From the NCBI GenBank assembly GCA_009841145.1, contig VXMJ01000042.1, positions 1 to 64,000 on the forward strand: DNA of 64,000 nt. Reading direction: 5' to 3'. Every line of letters starts with the position of its first letter. Position 1 is the stretch's first letter. The position numbers and the translations under genes are program-made. Under the pieces are notes generated by a model. The model did not search any database. It was given only the letters and a program-made list of their open reading frames with translations, and was not told where the DNA came from. Shown here piece after piece: positions 51,101 through 59,101 of this stretch. The DNA is from Caldilineaceae bacterium SB0661_bin_34 (GTDB taxonomy: Bacteria; Chloroflexota; Anaerolineae; Caldilineales; Caldilineaceae).

Positions 51101-54100
51101 CAGGACGCTGTCGCCCTAACATGCGACAGTTGCGGACGACGCATGCAGATCCCCGCCGGACAAATCCGGACCTGGACCGGCATGGTCTGCCCCAATCCGG
51201 GTTGCCCCAACGGCAAAATTGCGAACCGGCAGACGGAGATCCCGGCACCGCTGCTGGGTTCGCAGCTGACCCGCGGCCAGCGTCGCCGGGTCAACGCAAG
51301 GGACCACTCTGGCCTACTCGAAGCGGAAACCCGCAGACGCCTCGAACAGCAGTTCATGGATGGGGACCACAGTTGGTTCCCGAACGTCCTGTCCACTACC
51401 TCCACCTTGGAACTCGGCGTGGACATCGGCGATCTCTCCTCGGTCATGCTCTATGCGGTACCTCCCAGCCAGGCGAACTATGTCCAGCGGCTGGGCCGCG
51501 CCGGACGGAGGGACGGCAACTCCCTTGGCCTGACGGTGGTGAACGCCCGCCCTCACGACCTCTACTTCTGGCAGGACACCCTGGACATGATCCAGGGCTC
51601 GGTGGAGGTTCCCGGCCTCTACCTTGAGGCCTACGCCATCCTGCGCCGCCAGTTCAACGCCTACACCCTTGAACGGTTCATCACGGACACCGACAGGAAC
51701 GTTCCCTTCGGGACGCTTGCGAATGTAGCCTCCGGGACCAGAGGGCAACCCGGCACGGGAGCGCTGAATGACTGGATCGGCTTCGTGCGGGCCAACCGGC
51801 AGGATCTGCTGTCGGGATTCCGGACGATGTTCGCACTGCCTGCCGAAGGCGATCTCTTCACCAAGCTGACGGGTTTCGTCGAGGGAACCTTGCCGGGTGA
51901 TGCCTTCGCGAGTTCCATCCGAACTTGCCTTGAAGACGCACAGGAGGAGCGCAAGACGTGGACCAACCGGGCCAGGGCCGTGTCCCGGCAAATCGACCGT
52001 TTCAAGGCGAACAAGGCTCCGCCCAAGGACCTCGACGAGCAGATCCAGCAACTGGAAAGGGACATGCGGGCCTTCCGCCGCGTTGCCTCGGAACTCGGCC
52101 GTCAGGACCTGCTGCAGCTCCTGACCGAACGCGGTGTCCTGCCCAACTACGCCTTCCCCGCGGAAGGCATTCGCCTGCGATCGATCATCCTCTACCGGGC
52201 CGCGGAAGGGGCCGACCGGAGCTGGGTGAACAGAACCTACGAATACGCCCGGCCTGCCGCCTCCGGGCTGTCAGAGCTGGCCCCGGAAGCGTTCTTCTAT
52301 GCCGAAGGCCACCGCGTCACGGTCAATTCCGTGGATCTCAAAATCTCGGAGCCGGAACGGTGGCGCTTCTGCCCGGTCTGTCCCCACATGGAACTGGACG
52401 GCGAAGGGCAGGCCAAGACCTGCCCCGCCTGCGGCTCGAAGCAGTGGGGCGACCTGGGCCAGGTCCATGAAATGGTGCGCCTGCGGCAGGTGCATGCACA
52501 CAACAAGGACCGGGATTCCCGCATCAGGGACGACCACGAGGATCGAACCCTGACCCGGCACTTCCGGAACCTGTACCCTGCCTTCGACCGCCACGCGGCC
52601 GAGAAAGCCCACCTAATCCAGTCCCTGCCCCAGCCATTCGGCTTCGAGTTCCTGCGCGAGGTGGAGTTCACCGACATCAACTTCGGACGCGAAATCGACG
52701 AAAGGGACCTGGTCCACCATCGGCGCGTGGGCGGCAAGCACATCCTGGCCAACCCGTTCCGGCTGTGCAAGGAGTGCGGACACGCCCTGAAACGTAACCG
52801 CGAACCGGAACACATCACCGATGTACTCACCGGCCCCTCTCGCGAACCGGCCTGGAAGGATGAGCACGCCGTCCAATGCCCCGTCCGCCGCCTGCCGGAC
52901 GATGAAGACAGTGTGTTCGAAACCTACCTCTACTACGGTTTCCCGTCCGAGGCGGTGCGCATCCGCCTGCCGTTCAGCAGTGAACAGGAAACCGAGGTCG
53001 CGTCGTTTGCGGCGGCCCTACACCTGGGCCTGCGGTTGGTGTTCCAGGGCAAGGTGGACCACCTGCGCTCCCTACCGTTGTCCCTGCAGGAGAACCAGTA
53101 CACGTCGCACTGGTTGTTCCTGTACGACACGGTGCCCGGCGGCACGGGCTACCTGGAACGGCTGGCCTCGGCGAACATCTTTGAGGACGTGCTGCGCCGC
53201 GCGTTGCAGACCATGCTTGAATGCACCTGCAACCAGCATCAGGATGCAGACGAGGCCCAGCGCAAGGACGGGTGCTACCGCTGCCTCTACCGGTACCAGG
53301 ACAACCGCTACGACAGCGTTGTCTCGCGCGATGCCGCCATTCGCATCCTCCGCTCCATCCTCGACCAGTGGTACAAGATCCATCCCGTCGCCAGCGTGGA
53401 GATCGTCGAGCCGGACAGACTGGCCGAGAGCGAGCTTGAGGACCGCTTTGAGTCCTGGCTGGAAAAGCGGGTGCGCCGAGACGGCGGACACATTGAACGC
53501 TCCCCTCTGCCCGACGGCGGATCCGGTTATCGGATAGTGCTGGGAGACCAACTCTGGGAACTGAAGCGGCAGGTCCGTCTGGGTTCGGGAGACAGTGTGG
53601 CTGTGCCGTCCCAAGCGGACTTCATCCTGCGACCTGTGGGAAACGCAGACCCCGAGGTTCTGCCGGTGGCCCTGTTCATGGACGGTTGGCGCTACCACAA
53701 GGCCCGGGTAATCAAGGACGTGCACCAGCGACTGTCGATACACGCCTCCGGAAGGTTTCGGGTCTGGTCGCTGACTTGGCACGACATCGTGCAGGACAAC
53801 GACCCCAACGGCGAACGTGCCGCCTGGAACCCGTTCCGGGACCTGAAGATACCGGCCCGGCCGGCAACGGACGAAACCCAGGCTCTGGACAATATGGTGC
53901 GCAACGGCTCGGCCGCGGACCTGCTGTTTCACTACCTGTGCAATCCGACACCCAAGCTCTGGCGGGATCTGGCCTGCCGTCTGGCCCTGAACACCCTGGT
54001 CGTCCACAATGCATCATGGGATGACTGGCGGGAGGCCTTGGACGGCCTGAACGACATCTGCAACGACTTTGCCCAATCCCTGTCCTGGCACTCTCAGTTG

Positions 54101-54655
54101 GGCATGACCCGAAGCGGCGGCTCCTTTGTCGTGGCCGGTGCGGAGGACCAGGTCCTCACGGGCATGCCCAAGCCGGCCGACCTCCACCCCCTGCTGTACC
54201 TCAACACGGAAGGGAATCTGTCTCAAGCCGAGTGGGCAGGGGCATTGGGGACCTTCAACCTGCTGCAGTTCCTGCCCCTGATGCACTGGGTCTGCGCTTC
54301 CGATCCCAATCCGGAACCGTTCCCAACGGCCCCCTCGCCTGTGGGACCGGACCCGGACGGCTGGGAGGAGGCATGGGAATTTGCACAGGACGAAGCCCGG
54401 CCCCTGGTGGACGCTCTTCGCTCGCGGTCGATTCAGCCGCCGGAGGTGGGTTGGGAGGAACTTGCGTCGGGCGAAGTGTTCGTTGAACTCGAACTGGCCT
54501 GGCCGGACGGCAGAATAGGGATCTCCCTTACACCCCTTCCCGAACCGGAGAAGCGAAGGATGCAGGCAGGAGACTGGATTCTGTTCTCCCTTGAGGAAGC
54601 CCAGGACCAAATCGAGAAACTGCGATCAATCCTGAACGAAAGGTGCTCGGCATGA
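48134..54655 (+). CDS. giant helicase-DUF1998 protein with C-terminal nuclease-like region (DrmA/DrmB fusion or DruE-like)
   Basis: 2,173 residues from a GTG at 48134; the open frame reaches 47975 but the extra part overlaps a hairpin and lacks typical sequence. Walker A is IIATGTGSGKTECFQLPIL, the DEAD-like motif II is LVVDELHTFDGAQGTDLACL, motif III is CCIGTSATLG, and motif VI is YVQRLGRAGRRDGNSLGLTV with TSTLELGVDIGDLSSVMLYA before it. Several CxxC zinc-ribbon-like pairs lie in the middle (HVCCRCLRW, CGSATG, CPVCPHMELD, CPACGSKQW). The DUF1998 domain is near residues 1640-1760 (VPGGTGYLERLASANIFEDV, DGCYRCLYRYQDN). A C-terminal part (PSQADFILRPV, VALFMDGWRYHKARVIKDVH, RVWSLTWHDI) resembles the PD-(D/E)XK/Vsr-like fold seen in DruE and DrmB relatives. 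It overlaps the next gene by 4 bases. Confidence 0.82.
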   Translation: MRSSPLDPPTPFTGILPLDLTEQAKTAVEEVLRASYRPSPPAFSNLIDNFVAKPDNLFRGPYLSLDLPYTSADTLTEPFPSVPLGHTPYAHQLEAFQRLQPDAPRSTIIATGTGSGKTECFQLPILDWCYQHADQPGIKAIVIYPMNALAEDQARRIATRIWNSPELRGRVTAGMYADAEPQDASPSMLEDDIIRSRRAMHETPPDILLTNYRMLDSLLVRPERKGLWEQNTPETLRFLVVDELHTFDGAQGTDLACLIRRLKDRLAVPKGSLCCIGTSATLGDQSDTKPVIDYAQELFDVEFDADAVVTENRQDLSEYLETEEDIELSNRLPDKELVADLAGHTEMQDPVRLIRHLYQAWFGDEATEDIGGAWRVELGNQLRSHEFLATLLGALNGGIRPVDEVVTHLQRSFPELGSWSQPEIRNLLQGFMALLAFARRSEEETDELRPFLSIRVHFWIRELKRMVVSLPPDPDPADTTTQVNVNSNELPDDFHTAARNQEADPRLLHSDDLPDNFGEAVLPVVHCRECAGMAWVTATNPDNSGFVEDRDAIYREYFAKPLSHRLVYLLAQPPDATLVSGSRVVPGHVCCRCLRWQTSAAGRHARSPGACPECNANAWRQAWRMTPGKSGGDGPSRRREWACAYCGSATGLGIFGMASTSMASFLTSTLFASRVNEDPKLLAFADSVQDVAHKAGFIEARSFRTVLRQQVAAWLADQPGTPSLPALMDGFAPWVKASFDDDREFVGAITHVDLKWFSAVNDLFEGNNDGKLPEIPERDIEDVGLRLTWEAFAELTFLSRFGRTLENTGRLCLGIDASLLQQAGQRLAADAGEHLGSLFEDADSNACTWFLLGIVHRMIHDGAIRIDPSGLDPIGGLARSNGSWIGMVRSRKVGHVLPAYSPRARKPLLPSLNGRDEFAPLGDAGSSARWYPHWARKCLPAGPNLKGDLLEDLYFLAFRHLEESGIAEQVQPTGKSPIWALRAEHITVEQDAVALTCDSCGRRMQIPAGQIRTWTGMVCPNPGCPNGKIANRQTEIPAPLLGSQLTRGQRRRVNARDHSGLLEAETRRRLEQQFMDGDHSWFPNVLSTTSTLELGVDIGDLSSVMLYAVPPSQANYVQRLGRAGRRDGNSLGLTVVNARPHDLYFWQDTLDMIQGSVEVPGLYLEAYAILRRQFNAYTLERFITDTDRNVPFGTLANVASGTRGQPGTGALNDWIGFVRANRQDLLSGFRTMFALPAEGDLFTKLTGFVEGTLPGDAFASSIRTCLEDAQEERKTWTNRARAVSRQIDRFKANKAPPKDLDEQIQQLERDMRAFRRVASELGRQDLLQLLTERGVLPNYAFPAEGIRLRSIILYRAAEGADRSWVNRTYEYARPAASGLSELAPEAFFYAEGHRVTVNSVDLKISEPERWRFCPVCPHMELDGEGQAKTCPACGSKQWGDLGQVHEMVRLRQVHAHNKDRDSRIRDDHEDRTLTRHFRNLYPAFDRHAAEKAHLIQSLPQPFGFEFLREVEFTDINFGREIDERDLVHHRRVGGKHILANPFRLCKECGHALKRNREPEHITDVLTGPSREPAWKDEHAVQCPVRRLPDDEDSVFETYLYYGFPSEAVRIRLPFSSEQETEVASFAAALHLGLRLVFQGKVDHLRSLPLSLQENQYTSHWLFLYDTVPGGTGYLERLASANIFEDVLRRALQTMLECTCNQHQDADEAQRKDGCYRCLYRYQDNRYDSVVSRDAAIRILRSILDQWYKIHPVASVEIVEPDRLAESELEDRFESWLEKRVRRDGGHIERSPLPDGGSGYRIVLGDQLWELKRQVRLGSGDSVAVPSQADFILRPVGNADPEVLPVALFMDGWRYHKARVIKDVHQRLSIHASGRFRVWSLTWHDIVQDNDPNGERAAWNPFRDLKIPARPATDETQALDNMVRNGSAADLLFHYLCNPTPKLWRDLACRLALNTLVVHNASWDDWREALDGLNDICNDFAQSLSWHSQLGMTRSGGSFVVAGAEDQVLTGMPKPADLHPLLYLNTEGNLSQAEWAGALGTFNLLQFLPLMHWVCASDPNPEPFPTAPSPVGPDPDGWEEAWEFAQDEARPLVDALRSRSIQPPEVGWEELASGEVFVELELAWPDGRIGISLTPLPEPEKRRMQAGDWILFSLEEAQDQIEKLRSILNERCSA

Positions 54656-56832
54656 CCCAAACGGCAATCTACGACACCTTCATTGATGCCTTGCTGGAGT
54701 TGCCGCGCAATATCCAGCACAAGACCAAAATCCTTCTGCGAAAGCTTCAGCGCAACCCGAACGCTCCGGGACTCAACCTGGAAAGGATCCAGGACACCAA
54801 AAACCTGTATTCGGTGCGGGTCGACCGGGACTACAGGGGCGTGCTGGCCAAGTCCCAAGGCGACGGCGCCATCGTGATCCTCCATGTGGACAGCCATGAC
54901 AACGCCTATGCCTGGGCCCGGCGGCACCGGGCCGGGGTCAATCCGAACTCGGGCGTCTTCGAGGTCATCCCGTTCAGTTCACAGCCGACGGCTACCACCG
55001 ACAAACGGGAACCTGTCCGCGAATCTGCCGACGGCCTGTTTGAAGGGTTGAGGGACCGCAATCTGCGCAAGCTCAACATCCAGGACGATCTGATCCCCCT
55101 TGCCAGATCCGTCACCGGTGAGAAGGATTTTGCCTTGGTCGCCAATCGCTTCCCTCCGGAGGCCCAAGCTGCCATCGAGATGCTGCTAGCGGGGTATACG
55201 TACCAGGAAGCCCTTGACGAACTGCACGCTCCTGACACGAACGTGGACACGGACGACATCGACGCGGCTCTGGCCCGTTTCGGTTCACAGGGCCGCCTTT
55301 GGGTCGTGGATGACGAGGAGGAACTAAAGCGGATGCTGGACGCGCCGCAGGAGAAGTGGCGGGTGTTCCTGCACCCATCGCAGAGGCGGCTGGTCGACCG
55401 CGACTGGAATGGTCCCGTCCGTGTTCTGGGTGGTGCCGGCACCGGCAAGACCGTGGTCGCCATGCACCGGGCCAAGTGGCTCGCGCGGCACCGGGCCCGG
55501 CTGACAGACGGCAAGATCCTGTTCCTTACCTTCACGGCCAATCTGGCTGCGGACCTGAAGCGCAGCCTCAAGGACCTCATCACGTATGAAGAGGACTTCA
55601 AACGCGTGGAGGTGGTCCATCTCGACCAGTGGGTTTACCGGTTCCTGAGTCAGCACAACTTCCCGCAACGAATTGTGTACGACCACCACGACTCGAGTCG
55701 GCAACAGGCATGGAGCGAAGCCCTGAAGACCGCAGACCCCGACTTGGCCCTCGAACCGGAGTTCTACAAGGACGAATGGTCCAAGGTGGTCCTGGCCCAG
55801 GGCGCCCTGAGTGAAACCGAGTACCTGCGAGTGTTTCGGAAGGGACGCGGCACCCCTGTTACCCGTCCCAAACGCGCCCGCATCTGGCGGGTCTTCGAGG
55901 CCTACCGCGCACATCTGGCGGCCAACGGTTTGATTGAGAAGGAGGATGCCTACCGGGCCACGCGGCACCTGGTGGATGCCAATGCCGGTCAGCTGCCCTA
56001 TGTGTCCGTCATTGTCGACGAGGCCCAGGACTTGGGGTACGAGGCGTTCCGCCTGATTGCCTCCCTGGCGTGCATCAACCCCGGCGGGGATCTCCTAGAG
56101 CAACCGGGTCCCAACAGCCTGTTCATCGTGGGCGATGCCCACCAGCGGATTTACGACCAACACGTGGTGCTCGGCCGGTGCGGGATCAACATCAGGGGCC
56201 GCAGTTCGCGCCTGCGGATCAATTACCGCACCTCAAGGGAAATCCTGCACACCGCAGTGTCCGTGCTCGGCAACATCACTGCCGACGACCTGGACGGAGG
56301 CACGGACACCCTGGTCGGATACCGCAGCCTCTTCGGCGGTCCGGAACCCAAGTTCCTGGAAATGCAGGACATGGAACACGGAGCGACCCTGCTGCAACAG
56401 TGGATTGCCGCGCTCCAGTCGGAATTCGACTACGGCTTGCAGGACATCTGCCTTGTGTGCCGAACCAACTCACAGTGCAACACCTGGGACGAGGCCATCA
56501 GGAACACGAATCTGCCCACCCACAGGATCCAGACCGCGCGGGACACCCGCCAAACCGGGGCCGTTCAGCTGGCCACCGCCCATCGGGTCAAGGGTCTGGA
56601 GTTTCCGGCGGTCGCCATCCTGGATGCCGGTCCCGGCAATTTTCCCCTCAAGGTTGCCGTGAACACCGCCGGCAGCCGAGCAGACCGGGAACTGACGCTG
56701 CGCCGGGAGCGTTCCCTGTTGCATGTAGCGGTGTCCAGGGCCAAGCGACACTTGTTGCTTTGCACCCGTACGAGGTTCTCTCCGTTCCTCAAGCCGATGC
56801 TGGAGGCAGCGAGTGCCCGGTCGGATGATTGA
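54652..56832 (+). CDS. UvrD/Rep-type helicase fused to an N-terminal RelE/ParE-like domain
   Basis: 726 residues from the ATG at 54652, overlapping the helicase-DUF1998 stop (ATGA), with AAGGTG as ribosome site. Residues 1-95 resemble a RelE/ParE-fold domain: TFIDALLELPRNIQHKTKIL, then LERIQDTKNLYSVRVDRDYR and ILHVDSHDNAYAWAR. The superfamily 1 helicase follows: Walker A VLGGAGTGKTVVAMHRAKWL (about residue 260), motif II VIVDEAQDLGYEAFRL, motif III GDAHQRIYDQ, motif V TAHRVKGLEFPAVAIL and motif VI SLLHVAVSRAKRHLLL. All helicase motifs are intact. RelE-UvrD fusions are known in defence neighbourhoods. It forms a tight unit with the preceding gene. Confidence 0.85.
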   Translation: MTQTAIYDTFIDALLELPRNIQHKTKILLRKLQRNPNAPGLNLERIQDTKNLYSVRVDRDYRGVLAKSQGDGAIVILHVDSHDNAYAWARRHRAGVNPNSGVFEVIPFSSQPTATTDKREPVRESADGLFEGLRDRNLRKLNIQDDLIPLARSVTGEKDFALVANRFPPEAQAAIEMLLAGYTYQEALDELHAPDTNVDTDDIDAALARFGSQGRLWVVDDEEELKRMLDAPQEKWRVFLHPSQRRLVDRDWNGPVRVLGGAGTGKTVVAMHRAKWLARHRARLTDGKILFLTFTANLAADLKRSLKDLITYEEDFKRVEVVHLDQWVYRFLSQHNFPQRIVYDHHDSSRQQAWSEALKTADPDLALEPEFYKDEWSKVVLAQGALSETEYLRVFRKGRGTPVTRPKRARIWRVFEAYRAHLAANGLIEKEDAYRATRHLVDANAGQLPYVSVIVDEAQDLGYEAFRLIASLACINPGGDLLEQPGPNSLFIVGDAHQRIYDQHVVLGRCGINIRGRSSRLRINYRTSREILHTAVSVLGNITADDLDGGTDTLVGYRSLFGGPEPKFLEMQDMEHGATLLQQWIAALQSEFDYGLQDICLVCRTNSQCNTWDEAIRNTNLPTHRIQTARDTRQTGAVQLATAHRVKGLEFPAVAILDAGPGNFPLKVAVNTAGSRADRELTLRRERSLLHVAVSRAKRHLLLCTRTRFSPFLKPMLEAASARSDD

Positions 56833-56983
56833 AGACGACCCCACAGCTTCAGTGGCAAGCCAATGGCCTGCCGTGTCGAACCGACACCTGCATTGCAACC
56901 GTATCCAAAATTCACCAAGGACACTGATGGCAGTGTTGTTCTGACTGAAGACAAATACCGGCAACGCTCCAACCACCACTTCA

Positions 56984-57904
56984 ATGTTCCATCGACGTCG
57001 CCTTGTGTTGGCACTCCTGGAAACTCTGGGGGGAGAGGCAAACCTGAGGGACTTTCAGATGCACGCATTGCTCCTCACGCGAGGTCAGTCGCGCCCGTCA
57101 TACGACTTCATTCCGTACCGCTGGGGATGCCACTCGTTCACCTTGGAGGCAGATCGCAAGACCCTGATCCGTCACGGATGGCTACGTGACCGACCCGACT
57201 GGGTTCTCGACAACAAACCTCTTCCAGCCGGACAAGCTTCCAACCCACACTCCGCCTTGCTCACAAGCGATGACCAGGCCACGCTCGAACTCCATACGCA
57301 ACGATGGGGAACGCTAAGGGGAGGTCAACTTGCCAGGGAGGTGTACACTCGCTATCCGTTTTTCGCAACGCGCAGTGAAGTTGCAGATCAGCACCTCTCG
57401 CGTACCGGGTTGCTCAAGGTTCACGAGTGCATTCCCGTTCCCATGCCGGGACCTGCACTGTTCACAATTGGCTACCAAGGCAAGTCGTTCGAAAACTACC
57501 TGCAGCAGCTGATCAACTCACAAGTGAACGTGCTCTGCGATGTCCGGCGCAACCCGACAAGCCGAAAGATGGGCTTCTCCGGTGGCCCAATGCGCCGTGC
57601 CCTGAATGGACTGGAAATTGAATACCGGCACTTTCCTCGCCTTGGCATCGCATCGGATGCACGACGCAATCTCCAGACTCCAAGTGATTACGAACAACTG
57701 TTTGCCGAGTACCGTCAAACCACGTTGCAGACCAATGAAACCGACCTGCGAGCGATCATTCAGTTGTTGACTCAACGCAAGCGAGTGGCACTCACTTGTT
57801 TTGAGCTGGAACCCCACCAATGCCACCGCAGCAGCCTCGCAAAAGCGATTGTAGGCAGATTCATGTGCCAAGGCTTACAGTCGCTGACTTGCGACGATCT
57901 CTAA
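56984..57904 (+). CDS. DUF488-domain protein with N-terminal winged-helix-like region
   Basis: 306 residues. The C-terminal ~150 residues are DUF488: FTIGYQGKSFENYLQQLINS, VLCDVRRNPTSRKMGFSG and the closing motif LTCFELEPHQCHRSSLAKAI, which has the conserved C-x-E-x-x-x-x-C-H-R. The N-terminal part (LVLALLETLGGEANLRDFQM, SYDFIPYRWGCHSFTLEADR) looks like a winged-helix module common in this protein type. The molecular function of DUF488 is not established; it often accompanies defence helicases. It starts 151 bases after the UvrD gene on the same strand and ends the island. Confidence 0.78.
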   Translation: MFHRRRLVLALLETLGGEANLRDFQMHALLLTRGQSRPSYDFIPYRWGCHSFTLEADRKTLIRHGWLRDRPDWVLDNKPLPAGQASNPHSALLTSDDQATLELHTQRWGTLRGGQLAREVYTRYPFFATRSEVADQHLSRTGLLKVHECIPVPMPGPALFTIGYQGKSFENYLQQLINSQVNVLCDVRRNPTSRKMGFSGGPMRRALNGLEIEYRHFPRLGIASDARRNLQTPSDYEQLFAEYRQTTLQTNETDLRAIIQLLTQRKRVALTCFELEPHQCHRSSLAKAIVGRFMCQGLQSLTCDDL

Positions 57905-58257
57905 TCAAACACAAGCGAGTATTGATGACAGTCAAAACGTAACTGCTTCCGTCTCGTCAATGCGATGAACTGGTTTGTACGGCGGGAGCGCCTGAAGACG
58001 GCACTTGGTTCGCATCCACTCAATGCCCTCTCGATATCTCAAAGGCAACTTGCGATATCGGAATATGTGCAAACTGCCGGCACGGCCGGCGATTGATATC
58101 CCGATCCGGGCATGACCAAGTGCTTGTCATGGCATCCGTGTGAGCTCCTTGCGCACTACCGCAACGCTCCGCGCCGTCGCCTAGAATGGGAGACTCGCCG
58201 GCCTCTGCAATTGGGATGGGACTTTCCGCCGCGTACGGCCACCAAGGAGGAAAACCG
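57905..58257. other. intergenic region between the island and Uma2 copy 1
   Basis: 353 bases. The last ~140 are part of the 1-kb direct repeat. No gene, tRNA or hairpin recognised. Confidence 0.35.
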
Positions 58258-59077
58258 ATGCGTTTGCCACCGCCTGCCCCCGCTCCGCCACGGGCCCTCG
58301 GACGCGCGGAACTGGACGCCCTCTATCCCCTGGAGACCGACGAGCCCATGGCCTCTTCCCTGTCCCACGGCCGCGCCATGCAGTACGCCCAACTGGCCAT
58401 GAGCTACCACCTGCGCGACGTGGAGTGCCTGGTGGCTGCGGACTACATTTTCTACTACCGGGAACTGCCGCCCGAAGCCCCGGGACCGGCCCCGTCGGTA
58501 ACGCCCGACGTGATGGTGGTCTTGGACTTCACCCCGCCGTGGGACACCTCCTACCGGCTGTGGGAGGTGGGCAAGGCTCCGGATCTGGTGATGGAGATGT
58601 CCAGCCGCGCCACGCACCGGCAGGATCAGTTCCACAAGCATCATCTGTACGCCGAACTGGGCATCCGCGAATACTGGCTCCACGACCCGCACGGCGGCTA
58701 CCTGGAGCCGCGTCTGGAGGGCTGGCGGCTGGAGGAGGGCCTCTACCGGCCGATCGCCGGCGAGCTACAGCCGGAGTTGGGGGCGGAGACGTTTTACAGC
58801 GAAGTACTGGATACCCACTGGGGCCGCCTTCTGGACACCGAGGAGCTGCGCCTGTGGGACGAGGAGCGCGGCAACTGGTTTCTGCCTCCAGCCGAATCCG
58901 AAGCGGACCGTCTCCAGCAAACCCGCCGTGCGGACCGGGAAGCCCGACGCGCAGACCGGGAGGCACAGGCCCGCGCGGAATTGGAGCAGGAAGTGGCCAA
59001 ACTGCGGGCACAGCTGAAAGGGTTCTCGGAGTCGGAAGAATCCTGACCAAGCCTGGGTCCGATTGGGACGTCGGGCT
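58116..59077 (+). repeat. ~1-kb direct repeat, left copy (Uma2 gene and flanks)
   Basis: The block from CCAAGTGCTTGTCATGG (58116) to TCGGGCT (59077) recurs at 62716-63719. The upstream parts align without gaps exactly 4,600 bases apart. The right copy has an extra 42 bases inside the coiled-coil segment. Confidence 0.85.
58258..59046 (+). CDS. Uma2-family PD-(D/E)XK endonuclease (copy 1)
   Basis: 262 residues from the ATG at 58258, with a perfect AAGGAGG seven bases upstream. Nuclease core: SVTPDVMVVLDF (Asp), APDLVMEMSSRATHRQDQF (Glu), HKHHLYAELGIREYWLHDP (Lys/Tyr region). The tail is a charged coiled coil, QQTRRADREARRADREAQAR then AELEQEVAKLRAQLKGF. It is nearly identical to copy 2 at 62858 except in the tail, where it lacks 14 residues. 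The role of Uma2 proteins is not established; the repeated, nearly identical copies suggest recent duplication or exchange. Confidence 0.87.
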   Translation: MRLPPPAPAPPRALGRAELDALYPLETDEPMASSLSHGRAMQYAQLAMSYHLRDVECLVAADYIFYYRELPPEAPGPAPSVTPDVMVVLDFTPPWDTSYRLWEVGKAPDLVMEMSSRATHRQDQFHKHHLYAELGIREYWLHDPHGGYLEPRLEGWRLEEGLYRPIAGELQPELGAETFYSEVLDTHWGRLLDTEELRLWDEERGNWFLPPAESEADRLQQTRRADREARRADREAQARAELEQEVAKLRAQLKGFSESEES

Positions 59078-59101
59078 GTCTCGGAGGATCCCCTGGACTA
59101 T

